Source: Tipula vernalis
Lineage: Eukaryota; Arthropoda; Insecta; Diptera; Tipulidae
Direction: 5' to 3'
Length of the DNA stretch: 64,000 nt
Assembly (NCBI GenBank): GCA_958295665.1
Contig: OY282558.1
Span: 460,758,995-460,822,994, forward strand
The notes beneath the pieces are model-generated. The model ran no database searches, was not told the DNA's origin, and worked only from the letters and a program-made list of their open reading frames with translations. This document shows positions 10,745-23,024 of the stretch, one piece after another; positions within the stretch are counted from its first letter, which is position 1; the number at the start of each line of letters is the position of its first letter. A program made the translations under genes and the position numbers.

Positions 10745-13700
10745 ACATTTTATGATAAACGTATGCATACCTGCAAGAACATAAACCACCAACACACAAC
10801 ATAAACAGGTTTCGAGACAATTTTTTATCGCATCTTTGTCTATAGTCGACGACGACACTTAACTGAACTTTGTAAGGGAGTCATCAACATCATCGTAACA
10901 ACAGACCAAATGTGTATAGATAAGAACAAACTAATTATGTACTTTACAAAATTTTTACTGATTTTCTTTTGTTGTGGCTTAGCTAATGGAGGAAATGTGA
11001 CTTATCAGACTTTGTCGGCTAAATACATATTCGGATATTAAACATAAAATATATGTAAATTTCAACTGACAAAAATGTAAATAACATGTGCTGATTTTGA
11101 AAATCACAATAGCAAAATTGTCTGGTTTTTAAAAAAAATTGGAAACAAATTCGCGCATATAATCGCGTGATTTCATTTTCTTCACATACATAACAGGCCC
11201 TTAAATCGATATAACAAATATGTAGCTTAAACGTACGTTTTAAAGTTTCCCATCGATCATTGTGTAAATTTTAATATTTGATTATAAGTTGATTCAAATA
11301 GCCCATTCAAATTTTGTATTAGTTAACACATACCACGAATAAGAAACCGTTAATATTATCAAATCAAATCGTCGATGTTTAGGCTGCATAGGAACGTGGT
11401 CAATGACATTTTTAATTCGAAATTTGAATATTGATAAACTCTTTTAGATATGCACAAATTAAATTGAAATGATAAATTTCCAGATGTCGGTTATTTAGTG
11501 CTTCCACTTTCTGGAAAAGAAATGAATTTACTATTCATTTCGATTTAATGTTGTCTAATTATGTTAAAATCTTCTAAAAGAAAAGTATTTAATGTAAGCG
11601 AGCTTTAACCTTAAGGTATTTGTTAAGAATTTATTTATTTATGAGCTCATAATTTTAGGTAAGTATTTATTCTATATATTCTATTTTATTGCGGTAGAGT
11701 AATGGGCTACAACTTTTGGCATCGTTATTGAATTCGCTAGATAGTGCTTCGAGTAGGACACGAAAATGGTTTAGACAAGAAAATAATCGAACATTGTAAT
11801 CTCCGCTACTTGTTCTGCATTTCAGACGAATCTTCAGGATACTCGTATGTTTCAACCGTTTATCTTTTCAGATGACTGCTTTGGTATATCGTATAGTAAT
11901 CCCATCTCTGTTCGAAAAGGATATTGTTTGATAGCATATTTATTTGCTACTGAATTCTTGTTTTCCAACAAATACTCGAACGACCTGATCCGTAAATATA
12001 AAGACGATATTCCGAAAATGCAGTCACTTATTTAATACTCTAATTTCAGCTTTCTGATTTCTCATTTCATTAGGACTCTTTACACAAATATACCCTTTTT
12101 TAAATGAATCACTTTACGATAATGTGCTTCAAATATTTTGCCATCTACAATTGTAAACAAGAGCCAACTCTGAGTTATTTATTTGTAATAAAGTTATATC
12201 GGTTGTTGTTATATTAGGTTTTAGTTTGACCGCTAACTAAATTGCTTAATTCTGCATCATCTGGTTTCTACGCCGGTAGCAGCTCAGCGTTGAGCCTATT
12301 TATTAGATGCAGTAACTCAGTATATTTTGATGAGATGATCTATTACAGAATGTTGTGCTGCACAGTTTCGATTCAGCTTCACTCAGCGTCATTTACGGTT
12401 AAAAATTTGGAAATCGTCTATTTTTTTGTAATTTTGCTAAAAGGCTGTGTTTCAATCTGGTAAAAAGTTAACTATTCTATCTATAAAAGAAAGTCAATAC
12501 TGGTCCATGACATTAACATTTATCTTTTTATGAGGATTTATTCGTTTAAAACTTAGCTTAACATTTACATTAGTGGTCTTCTCTTCTATTTTATTTATGA
12601 GGGCAAAACTTTCGGTAATAAAACTGTAAGAACTCCAAATAATTAATACGCTGGACATTGGGAAGGTACTACCGCAGTTTGCCGGCTGATACTAGTCATT
12701 CAATTGTTTTGAATTAATTACGGCGAGAAAATCGTCGCCGTCACCGTCGATGGGTGTGTTAGCACACTGTGTGCTTTCTCCTTTCAGTATATTTTAAGTT
12801 GACAGGCGTCATCGTTTGTCTTGACCGGTCTTGTTCTATGTTGGGCTTAAAGGTTGCTACATACAATTTACCAATTGAGCTCGTAAAAGAAATGGAAACT
12901 TAACGGAGTTAAAAATATATCTCGCGACAATGAAAGTGCAATTGCAGGATTTATTTTTTTAGTTTTTCTCATTCTACAATAAATACATATTTTTAACACT
13001 ATTAGGTTGCCATTTTCTTCAAAACGAAACTCAAATAATTGGTACTACGTAATATTTTTGGATCGAATCTTAGTTGTCTTACTGCAATCCAAATTCTAAT
13101 GTATTTTTGATATTAAAATTCGGATAAATGAAGGCATCTTCGACTAGCACATTAGCGATGTCCGGCTTCCGCGCCAAAAATACTGAGCCGACTTGAACGA
13201 AATCCGGATAGGTTATAGATGGTATCTATAGAAGCCATCTGCACTTTATTTCATCTCACTATATTTTTAATATATCTCTATAAATGATGGCTGACTATAC
13301 ATTTCAGTTGATTGTAGTAAATAATGTTTCAATATAGCAGGAAAGTTGTTTATTTTTCAGGGGACACTTAACTAAACTATATATTGGATGATCTTGAACT
13401 GTCATTTCAAGTTCAACTTTGCTTTTCTCTTTACAAACCATCCCTATCAACATCTCAGAAAGTAAAAAGCGGATAAAAATTACATTTCATGCAAAAGTTC
13501 GTAATTTAAGAATTCGTCAAAAAATTAAACACAAAGGCTCATTAAAAACACTCATTAAAATTATTTAATTGTATGCCCCGTTATTGAGATAACCCAAACA
13601 AAGAATAAAACAAATTAATCCGAACCCAAATTTCTTCATACTTTAAATGGGATACTACTACGGGAGTAGAACGCTACTGTACAGGGAGTAGTTTTTAACT

Positions 13701-14499
13701 TGAAACGCGTAAATAAACTTGAAAGTATTGCAACCAAAAGTGGCCCAAAAGCAGTTATTTATCGTGAGCCAAATAACATCACAACTGCTTCTCTTGCAAG
13801 GTGCATCTGCGAACTTGCATACGCCTGCATATGCCTCATAGCTTTGGTTTCTGCACACACATCACGTTTAGATGCAAGATATATATAATATATATAGCTA
13901 TATGTATATATATCAATACATATATATTTGAATTTTAAAAGAAAAATTGATTACGTAGCATTACATCAAAACACAAAATTAAACGTATGTTGAACCAATA
14001 TGACCATCAAAAGCTGCTCCTTTAACTTTCTCAAGAACTCCGTTCTTGATGGACTATATTTCATACCGGATAAGAACGTAAGGAATTATCGAGCTTAGGA
14101 ACCATGAAAAAATATAATCTTCTATATACAATACTCTTTCGTAGTAAAATCTACTATGTAAAGATCATTAGTTCGAAAGTGAAACGTATCATTCGCCCTA
14201 ACCCTTTCAAAGCCTCCTCTAACGTAAAATACTTTTAATATCTTTAAATACGTATAAATAACGAAGCGGTATTATTTGAATAAAAGTACATACAAGACAA
14301 AAGTTTGTTCGAGGGATCTTTTTCTAAAAATGATTAGGATTTTTTTTTAGGAACGATTAAATTCTTTACCGTCTCCAAGTAAGTGTCACCCAAAGAGTTA
14401 AACCTTAGTTCAATTTAGAATCTACTAACGCAAACTAAATCGATTTTAACAACGAGTTCGAACACAAATGCGCAAAATTTCATTTATTTAAACTATACA
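10745..14499. other. Long intergenic stretch, no gene seen
   Basis: Only short open frames with no recognisable family. (TA)n-like sequence occurs near 13880-13925. I see no RNA gene or transposon hallmark that I can support. Confidence 0.45.
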
Positions 14500-14900
14500 T
14501 TAAATGACATCCAAAATCGAGTTTATTATCAAGAATTGTACCCAAATACTTAAAATGTTGTACTTTTTCAGTCGATAAATAATTCCCGTCATTTTATATC
14601 TCGAATTTGTGGTTATTGCGTTAGGAGTATCATTAAACTGATTACACATCACGAATGGGATAAAACGTGATTTGGGACTCTCAATATCACGTTGTGAATT
14701 CAGTACCATTTTTTAAAATTTGGTTCCAATTCTTAGCCTGATAAGAGAATGCTGTATCATCAGCAAACGCTTCAACATTCCAATTCACTTTAAACATCAT
14801 TAGCGAATTTACATAAATCAGGAATATATTGCGTCTAACACCGACCCTTGGGGCACACCACAGCTTAAGTTTATCAACTCACTATAAGAACTCCATTAAT
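14500..14900 (-). pseudogene. Non-LTR retrotransposon reverse transcriptase relic
   Basis: Reading the minus strand from about 14880, broken frames give CGVPQGSVL (RT motif B, near 14870-14845) and then, after a short gap, VEAFADDTAFSY (motif C with the catalytic ADD pair, near 14785-14750). These are in the order and near-spacing of LINE reverse transcriptases such as Jockey/R1 types. Frames are interrupted by stops and indels, so this is a dead fragment. The 69-residue frame at 14500-14709 is its decayed continuation. Confidence 0.7.
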
Positions 14901-16979
14901 ATAAACAATTTGTGAATGACGCCAAGGTATTCAAATTAGCCCTAAAACTAAACTGCGGGTCGCTCAGGCAATTCGTTTTGTTAAACTTAATTATTATGCC
15001 TGCTATGACGTAAATGAATCCTTGCTTTATACATAATTTAGTTTAGGTGAGAAATACAAACTTATTTCGTTTACATATTATGTGGAATAAAATTACTCCC
15101 AATTTTCCACTAAAATTTTAAAGGCTCTATCTTATCTCATCGATCACACCAACGCCATAGTTAACAAATATAAATGTAATTTTTGAGCAAAACATAATTT
15201 AATTTAGAATCAATTTGCAAATGACGTAAACGAAATTTTATTTTTATTGATAACACAAAAACAAAACTATATATTTAATAATCATATCAAATGATGACGT
15301 CATTCAAAAAATGCACTAAACACATACACACACATAAAAAATCTGCAGTAAAAGTATGCCATATTATACTACTGCCATATATGTATACATAAGTACGTAC
15401 ATTTGTACATATGAGAGCTCTATAAATATATGTATGTATAACATTGGGTATATAATGGAAAAAATTTAAACTTTTATGTACGAGATAAAAAAGTTTTATC
15501 AATGAAAATGTGAATGAAAAACTATGCCATAAAATTTTCATTCTTTACATATAAAAAGCTTGTTGTTTAAATTTAAAATACAGTATGATTCGAATAACAG
15601 TTCAACATAAAATCTCAAATCATGCGCTAATATTTAACAAATAATCGTTAGAAAAATCACTAAAACAAAACTCGAACCAAAAATTTTCTTGTTGAACAAA
15701 AAATTTTCATTTTCATTCAGAAAAATACGTGGCGCTGCTTTATAGTTCAAATTTCTACCTCTCTATACATATACAAACCTTACATATATATATATATATG
15801 TATATATATGCAAGCGTATAGGTATGTATAAGCTTCCAGAGATGATGACGGTGACGAAAATGGAAGGGAAAAACAAAATATAGGTCAACAAAAATTTTCT
15901 TCCTTTTATTTCTTCCCTTTTTTAGGCTATATTGAGTTTATTTTCCATTACATATACACAATTTTTATATTACCATAGGGTGAACAAAATTTTTTATTTT
16001 TTGGTTTTCCCATTCATAAAACATAATGTATTTGTTAATATATAAAATGAAAAGTAAAACGGAGGATGAAAATGGGAAGAACGCGGGAACATAATATTTT
16101 ATACGTACAAGTATTTATGAGATATACATAATGTATGTACGAGTATATGTATAGAGCGCATTAGATGGGAATGAATTAAGTATATGCGGCGGTTGCTTAT
16201 CACCTCTCAAGTTTAAAAGGGCCCAAAATGCAAGCACTTCAGAGGGAATGATGACCTTATCTATTGTATAATGTGACTGTTCGAGGGATTGTGAGGGGTT
16301 GGGGCGATTGAAGAAAATGTGATATCATAAAATTAATAAAACACAACGATTTTCTGAGAGAACGTCAAATCGAAACTCATAAAATCCCAAAAAATCATCA
16401 AAATTAGAAAAAAAAATTCTTGTTATCATAAAACAAATTTCGGTAAATTCTATTTCATGAAATAAATTAATAAATTCTTTATTAATACATATTTCAACAG
16501 CTCGAATTAAACTGATGAAATATCAATTTGAAAAGCCAAAACAAATCAATTACCAGGATGATATTGATCGTTCAGTTAAACCAGTTTGCGTGCGGACTAT
16601 GAATGATGGTCTGGATAAAACTACAAATAAAAAAAGCACATGCTCCAAAAAATTAACGCACCATTCAATATTATTCATGTAGAATTTTATAGAACTAAGC
16701 TTTTTGTTAATTTCCAAATTCGAACTAAACTGAAAAAATGTATGTATTCGCAACATTAGACGATATATTTTTTATCAGTGCTCTTTTTGTTAAGATTACG
16801 TTTAATAATTTAAAGAACTTAGTTTGTATTTGTGTTTAAATAACCAGTAAAGAATTTTGTTTGTCCAATAAATTACCGAAAAATGTTGTCTTTAGTTAAT
16901 AAAACCAACTATATAAATGACTTCTAACATTAGCCGATAAAGATGATTTAAACATTTCAGAAATATTATATGGGACTCA
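14901..16979. other. Intergenic, no gene seen
   Basis: AT-rich sequence with a TA/TATG microsatellite near 15780-15830. No coding family recognised. Confidence 0.45.
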
Positions 16980-17760
16980 TAAAAGCATTTGTCGCATTGT
17001 TAAACGAAACGAATGATAATGATCGTTCTAGAGCCAAGGCAGGCATCGGAGGAGAAACGCTGTTGAAGACCGATTTTTATTGATACGCGCTTTATAAGAG
17101 GACTTTGCAACAAAATTGAAAGGTTATTTACCTACGAGAAGCCTTCAAAAAGACAACTACAATAGCTTAAAAGAATGAAATTTGAAACCAAGAAGCATTT
17201 GAAACTATACACACGAGAGCCGTAGATATTATATTGTAAGGGAGCAATTACTTTATTCAGTGATGAATTCATTATATCCAGACGACTAAGTAATTCTAAG
17301 TAGGGCGTTCAATCCAGGGTGTTCTAGTACCCAGGTATTTCCAGAATCAGGTGGACATTTTTCGTATATTCGATAAGCCGGGTATTTTATGAGAGAAACC
17401 CGGTATCGAGTATCTGTTTTCCTATAATTTTTCGACCGATTTGTGAGTCAATAAAAACTAATGATACACAACAGCAATAAACAGGCACAGGAATTAATTT
17501 TACTGTAGGCCAATGGAACACCACAGACCACTACAAATGTTCAACAATATTTTAGGAATACAAACAGTCAATTGACCCCATTGACTTGAATTTCTATGAG
17601 CAACTTTGTGGCCATAATCTATAGAGAAACTTGGACTTCAGATTTAGTACGAAATGTGAATTGTATTCGAATAGAGACAATGGCATAAGAACTCTTATTT
17701 TAAGCATGGAACCTCAATGCCAGTTGTAATACAAGCAAGAGGGAGAACTCGCGCTATTGA
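16980..17760 (+). pseudogene. Decayed Tc1/mariner transposase
   Basis: Scattered frames match the Tc1 order. A helix-turn-helix-like SICRIVKRN stretch lies near 16985-17010, ITLFSDEFIIS near 17240-17275 (first catalytic Asp region), a DPIDLNF-like stretch near 17570-17600 where SPDLNPIE is expected, and FKHGTSMPVVIQARGRTRA near 17700-17757 (the usual C-terminal SMP..VI.ARG..T). Many stops and indels separate them, and unrelated sequence appears inserted at about 17290-17510. Inactive relic; the catalytic triad is not intact. Confidence 0.6.
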
Positions 17761-20381
17761 AAGTTGTCCATTCTTTTTATTCGCAATTAAAATAATTTTC
17801 TTCTTCTTTCGTTACAATTTCAACCTTTTCATTTTTTTTTTTTTTGCATAATTCTTGCTAGCTTGAAACTACGTGACTAAGGCAAAATGTATTGAACCGA
17901 TATCAAAATGAACCTCACGAAAAGGAAACTGAACGTTTTTTTTTGCAAAACAAGTTTTTAATTCAAACAAGAAAGAAATGGCTTATAGCACGGTACTTAT
18001 GGTGATGGCAGCAAAGTGGTCACAAAAGAAAGAAAAACAATAAAATGGATAAAATCTATTAAAATAATTACATATAGAAGTAAGCGTTTTATGCGCCAGC
18101 AAAACCAATACTCGGAGGACTTCGAAATTTAAGTCATTCCATTTTCATTTAGTTGATATAAACCTAAGCAAATGACTGCACCTGGAGAGCCTCCTTTTGA
18201 AAATGAGGTGATTTGGAACAAAACACAATCAGTTTCTCAAATCCAGCAGTTGTACATATATAGCTGAGAACTAGTCGAATTAATTAAATGTCAAACAGAC
18301 ATATTTTGAAATATTGAATTGCTGGAAAACATGTTCTAACATCACTATTTTCGATCTTCGATAGACTTTAACCTATTTTTTGAAGAATGAAATTGTACGC
18401 TATTTTATCTATTTAAAGCAGTCAAAATAAACGTTTGACAGAAACCTCGAAAGCCTTTTCTTCGAAGGAAACCAAAATCCCAAAAATGAATGCAGCAAAA
18501 AGAAGCGTTGTGTAGGCTTTATCGAAAGACAAAAATATCGCAAACACAAATACCGCAATCCAAAAATATTGCTTAATAATAATGTCATCGAAATCCATGT
18601 TTTGTATGTTGTGTTAAAACGTATAATTTTTCATAACATAAAATTATGTAAGACCAAATTAAACAAGATTTTAACAGAACAGACTACAGCCCAAATCCCT
18701 TAGTCGAATCGTTCGTCACCCCAGATATCAGACAGTTTTAATAATCGCAAAAATTAAACTGTCAATAATTGTATCACATTCCAAATTACAAAACTACAAT
18801 TACAGCTCAAATTATTGCTCCCTTAACCTGAGAGCGATTAAATTTGTGACGAAATATTTGTAAGCGATATTTTTTTGCAGAGAGAATTTATGTTTGCGAT
18901 GATAGTTATATGCGAAAATCTTGCAACTATCTTGTATAAGCTTATATAATTGAATTTAAATATATCTTATAATAGAAATTAACAGTTAATGAAACATTGT
19001 AATAGAAACAACCAATGGTCTCTGACATAATCGTACATCGATGATATCAATATGATCACGCGGAATAATTTATCTGATGTCGCACGACTTTTAATTGTAA
19101 CATCAACAATTTCCAGTCGCCGCAAACAACGATCGCTTTTATATAATCAGCTGCAATAGGAAACGAATTACATTGTGGAACACTTTTACGAGCGAATTAA
19201 TTAGCCGAATAATAAAAATCACTAATGCCGGGTTTCATAAAAATACAGCCAATCTCTAGTTAAATAATATTTCTGTGTTTTTTATGCAACCGGGCATAAA
19301 TTCTTTAAAAGTGTTCATACATAAAAAAACGTTAAAATTAAATAATATTTTTTATTCAAATGATGCAATTTGGCAAGAATTTTATTTTTTTTTTTTTTTG
19401 CAAATATTCAACATTTAAGCACAAATCAAATTTTTTTCAATAAAATATTTTGTTACAGGCTGGTGTAAACATTTAAATTATTTTTATAGACACGAGTAGG
19501 TGCAGTAAATAAACTGCGCCCACAATGACCAACAACTGATCGAATATTAAATTTAATGTGGGAATGTTTTTGGCAAAACTTTCAAAAATAGTAATTATCC
19601 TAAAAATTAACATATCGAAATCTATCAACGAATTTTCAAGTACATTTAGGTATATTTCGTAAAAACTTAAATATTTTTTTGTTTACTACAATAAATGAAA
19701 TAAATAAAAATATGTGTATCTATTTTTATATATTTATTTTGTTCGTTTATGTTAAATAGAATAGAGAAAAGATTCGAATAATTATCGAACCTCGAATACC
19801 AAACGAATTTTACAAGTTCGTCAGTTGCATAAATATCCTAATTTTTCGAATTTGTCTTGTAAAATCAAATATTTCGAATTAAAATAAAACAGTGGGATCG
19901 AATAAATTATAAGGTGATTCGAAGAAATACATAAAGAAAGTAAAAATTATATTTGGAAAACAATTTCCACGATTAGTAGCACTAACACGAAATTTTCGTA
20001 TTTTTTTTAAAATAAATAAATAAATAGTCTATATACTCGTACATACACTCTAGAGATATTAGTACATATGTTAAAAACACTTCGTCCCACTCTCTAACAT
20101 TTCTATATAGGAAAATCTTGGTGGTTTCTTCTTACAAGTTTTTCAATGAGTTTTTCTATTTATATTAATAAAAAAATCAGTTGTACAGTTGGTGAATCAG
20201 TTAGAATAAATAAAAACTCGTTTAATTATTTATTATTTAACAATATTGATAATTTTAAACGAATAAAATAGAACTAATTACACAGGAATTTCAATATTTA
20301 AAATAATTTAAAAGAGCATTGATTTGCCCCAGACATTAAACCAATATTGCTAGCACTTTCCAGTCCTGACTGACTCAACTG
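17761..20381. other. Intergenic, no gene seen
   Basis: A/T-rich with T runs near 17833 and 19385. No recognisable coding or RNA gene. Confidence 0.45.
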
Positions 20382-20458
20382 GCCGCTCCAGTTGTATAAA
20401 AAAATTGCGAAGCGATTGAGCGAGTTCAAATATAGGTGCATCACTTAATTGTAGCAAA
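20382..20458 (+). repeat. Direct repeat copy 1 flanking a transposase tail
   Basis: About 77 bp beginning gccgctccagttgtata and ending ttaattgtagcaaa. It recurs in the same orientation at 20794-20869 with about four differences. Confidence 0.85.
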
Positions 20459-20569
20459 CCAGGCAATTTATCATTTTTAGTACCTTCTACACTTTTGTGG
20501 CCCTTTGGGCGGTTGCCCTAGCGGTGATTCATCAACTGTTTATTTTAAAAATATTATGTTAGAATTAAA

Positions 20570-20811
20570 TTGACCTTCTCACGAAATATTGAGGCCAATT
20601 AGCCACCGAGATCATGCGATTTGACACCCTTCGACTTTTTTATTTGGGTTATCTCAAAAGTATGGTATATGCCAATAAGCCAGTAACAATTCAAGAGCTA
20701 AAGGACGAGATAATAAAGCATATTGGTGGAATAGCGGAGCAATTACGGCCACATGGCGAACCACTAGCGAGTTCAATTAATTTAATAGAATCAGCCGCTC
20801 CAGTTGTATAA
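20570..20811 (+). pseudogene. Mariner-type transposase C-terminal fragment
   Basis: The frame 20614-20811 contains LGYLKSMVYANKPVTIQELK, typical of the C-terminal 'F..G..K..VY...P.....L' region of mariner-type DDE transposases. In a shifted frame just upstream the sequence reads PPRSCDLTPFDFF, the usual WP.RS.DL.P.D.F motif with the third catalytic acid, so a frameshift lies near 20630-20650. Upstream catalytic domains are absent. The final codons run into the second copy of the 77-bp direct repeat. Confidence 0.75.
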
Positions 20812-20869
20812 GAAACTGCGAAGCGATTGAGCGAGTCCAAATATAGGTGCATCACTTAATTGTAGCAAA
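20794..20869 (+). repeat. Direct repeat copy 2
   Basis: Second copy of the repeat at 20382-20458. The pair brackets the transposase tail, 412 bp apart start to start. Confidence 0.85.
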
Positions 20870-22320
20870 TATGTTTGTTCATATTTAAAATACTTTTTAA
20901 AATAAATTAAATTTTCTGCAATTTAGGAAAGATTTTTTCACCTAACATAATCCTCAAAGCTGCATACGACACATTTTAGGGTTGAAATCAAAAATATTAT
21001 GTCATCTGCATAATTTTGGTTAAAGTGACATTGTATCAAAACGCTATAAATATTTTAATTTAATTGATATTACTTTGTGATTGCAAGATTCATTTGCAAC
21101 GACGATTCCAAATAGCTTTGAATGTTATTATTCTCTTCGACTGTAGTTTCTAATGAAAAGTAGATTTAAAGAAGTATTTTAAATTTCAAAATACCTATAT
21201 TTTTCTAAATGCTAAATAAAATATTTACTAAAATTAGAGCAAAATTTATAAATTTTATAAATTTTTATTCTAAATTTGGCTTCCAAATTTCCGAGGAATA
21301 ATATCGGAAATCGACCTTACCTTAGAATGTTTAAAAATGTTAATCACAGAGCTTTGCACGCAAAAATTTGATTTTTCATTAATACAATTTTGTAAATATG
21401 TAATTAGGGGACTCTTTTCAAATTTCATAGTTTGCATCGAACATTTTGCTCTTTAATTTAACCTTCCGCTACTACACCGCAATTTGCCAGTTTCTTTTCA
21501 ATGTGTTTGGTTTTGATAGGCGTCGGTAAATATTTTGATCAACATTAGGAACTACTGACCTGATTGAAAGCATAGTATTTGCGCTTTTCTACCTAAGTTG
21601 ACAACCAATATAAATTCCTCCAATCAATGAATATGAGTTGGGAAGCACATATTTATGCTTTCTTCATTAGTTTGAGGTGACATTTTACCCTATGTACTGA
21701 CCGGCGTCTATTTTATTTTATCGTACCACATTTGCCATGAAATGGCCCAATATAGTTTTCGAGATTACATGTAAACATATCAGAGAAGGAATTCGTAAAA
21801 GATTTCGATTTAATTCGTATTAATATTTATTTTTTATAAGCCTGGAGTAGTTTGTTACGCGTTTCGAACTTTTTGCCAACTGTTACGTTAGGTATTTATA
21901 TTTCAATCCGAATTGTTGAAATTCAAGAAACTGGTTTTCATTCCTGTCAAATGTTTAGTAACAAACTTGAGTGTCAACGTACCGACAACAACCAATCTCT
22001 TCTACAGAATGTAATCCTAATTCTTAAATACCATTCTCAAACATCCAATAAAAGATCATTAAACTTTATGGTATTGAATTTTATACAAAATTAGTTAAAT
22101 TCTTATTTTCCCACTTTCCACAAATTTTCCAACATTTTTACCCACTGTACAGTGTTCACCAACCAACATAAAAAAAATTGTGTTTTCTATATAATTTGTT
22201 TTTAAGATTTTCTTTCGTAAATGTATTTTTAATATATAAAATTTTTTGTGCGATCCATTTTTAGCGGTGCCTAGTTATAATATTACATTATTTCTTGTCA
22301 ATTACGATCGTATACGATCA
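20870..22320. other. Intergenic upstream of troponin I
   Basis: No gene recognised. The 80-residue frame at 21852-22094 has no family signature and no splice context, and is treated as chance. Confidence 0.45.
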
Positions 22321-22324
22321 TTTA

Positions 22325-22408
22325 ATAAAATAGTCAGCCAATTGCTGTCGGGTTGTTCAGTCAAGTTCCGACTAAACACGTTTTATTTGTAATTTTTTTT
22401 TCTTTAAG
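22325..22408 (+). promoter_or_regulatory. Troponin I promoter and 5' UTR exon 1
   Basis: An ATAAAAT TATA-like box begins at 22325. A TCAGTC initiator places the start at A 22359, about 34 bp downstream. The inferred non-coding exon 1 (22359-22408) ends CTTTAAG followed by GTGAGT at 22409. Intron 1 then runs to the TTTTCAG at 22990-22996, giving exon 2. Seen: box, initiator and splice signals. Inferred: their use. Confidence 0.55.
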
Positions 22409-22888
22409 GTGAGTTGTGTGATTGAGAAGAGGAAAATAAATTAATAAAAATTATTAAAATAAAATTAAGTGAAAAATTGAAAAATTAATAAAAAGTGGCA
22501 AAATTGTGTATAAAGTGTGAGTTACGAAATAAAAAATCTAAATGGATATATATTTTATTTTGGAACAATTCAGTCAACGCGCTTAAAAGGATATAAGTGA
22601 TAAAATTAAAGTGCAATTATTATAAGGATTATATTAACCCCTAAAATCGATATGCAAAAAAAAAAAAAAAAAAACTAAAAATAGACCAAAATTATAAATG
22701 AGCTAATCTGGATTACTCCCATAAATCATAAAAAATAAAAAATTTGAAATTTGAAATTTGACACCATCACAAAATAAAAAATTTGGTTTTTTTTTTTTCT
22801 TTAACACACGAATCCAAATTTGGTTTCTATCGAAAATTCTATTTCTGAAAATTTTTTGTGCTCTCGATAAACATAAGATGATGCTAAA

Positions 22889-22898
22889 CTATTTTTAG
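22889..22898 (+). promoter_or_regulatory. MEF2-consensus site in intron 1 of troponin I
   Basis: The 10-mer CTATTTTTAG matches the MEF2 consensus CTA(A/T)4TA(G/A) exactly. Muscle enhancers with MEF2 sites in the first intron are established for Drosophila troponin I, so position and gene agree. In DNA this AT-rich a single match can be chance. Confidence 0.45.
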
Positions 22899-23024
22899 AG
22901 ATTTAGATTTTCCGATTTTATTTTTATTTTTAAGTACACCAGATTTTTTATTTCGACTAATTTTTTATGTATTTTTTTTTTTTCATAAATTTTCAGCAGC
23001 TTTTAAATAAAAACCTTATAAACC

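Noticed and set aside
13880..13930. (TA)n tract as a regulatory element
   Set aside because: Ordinary microsatellite in AT-rich DNA.
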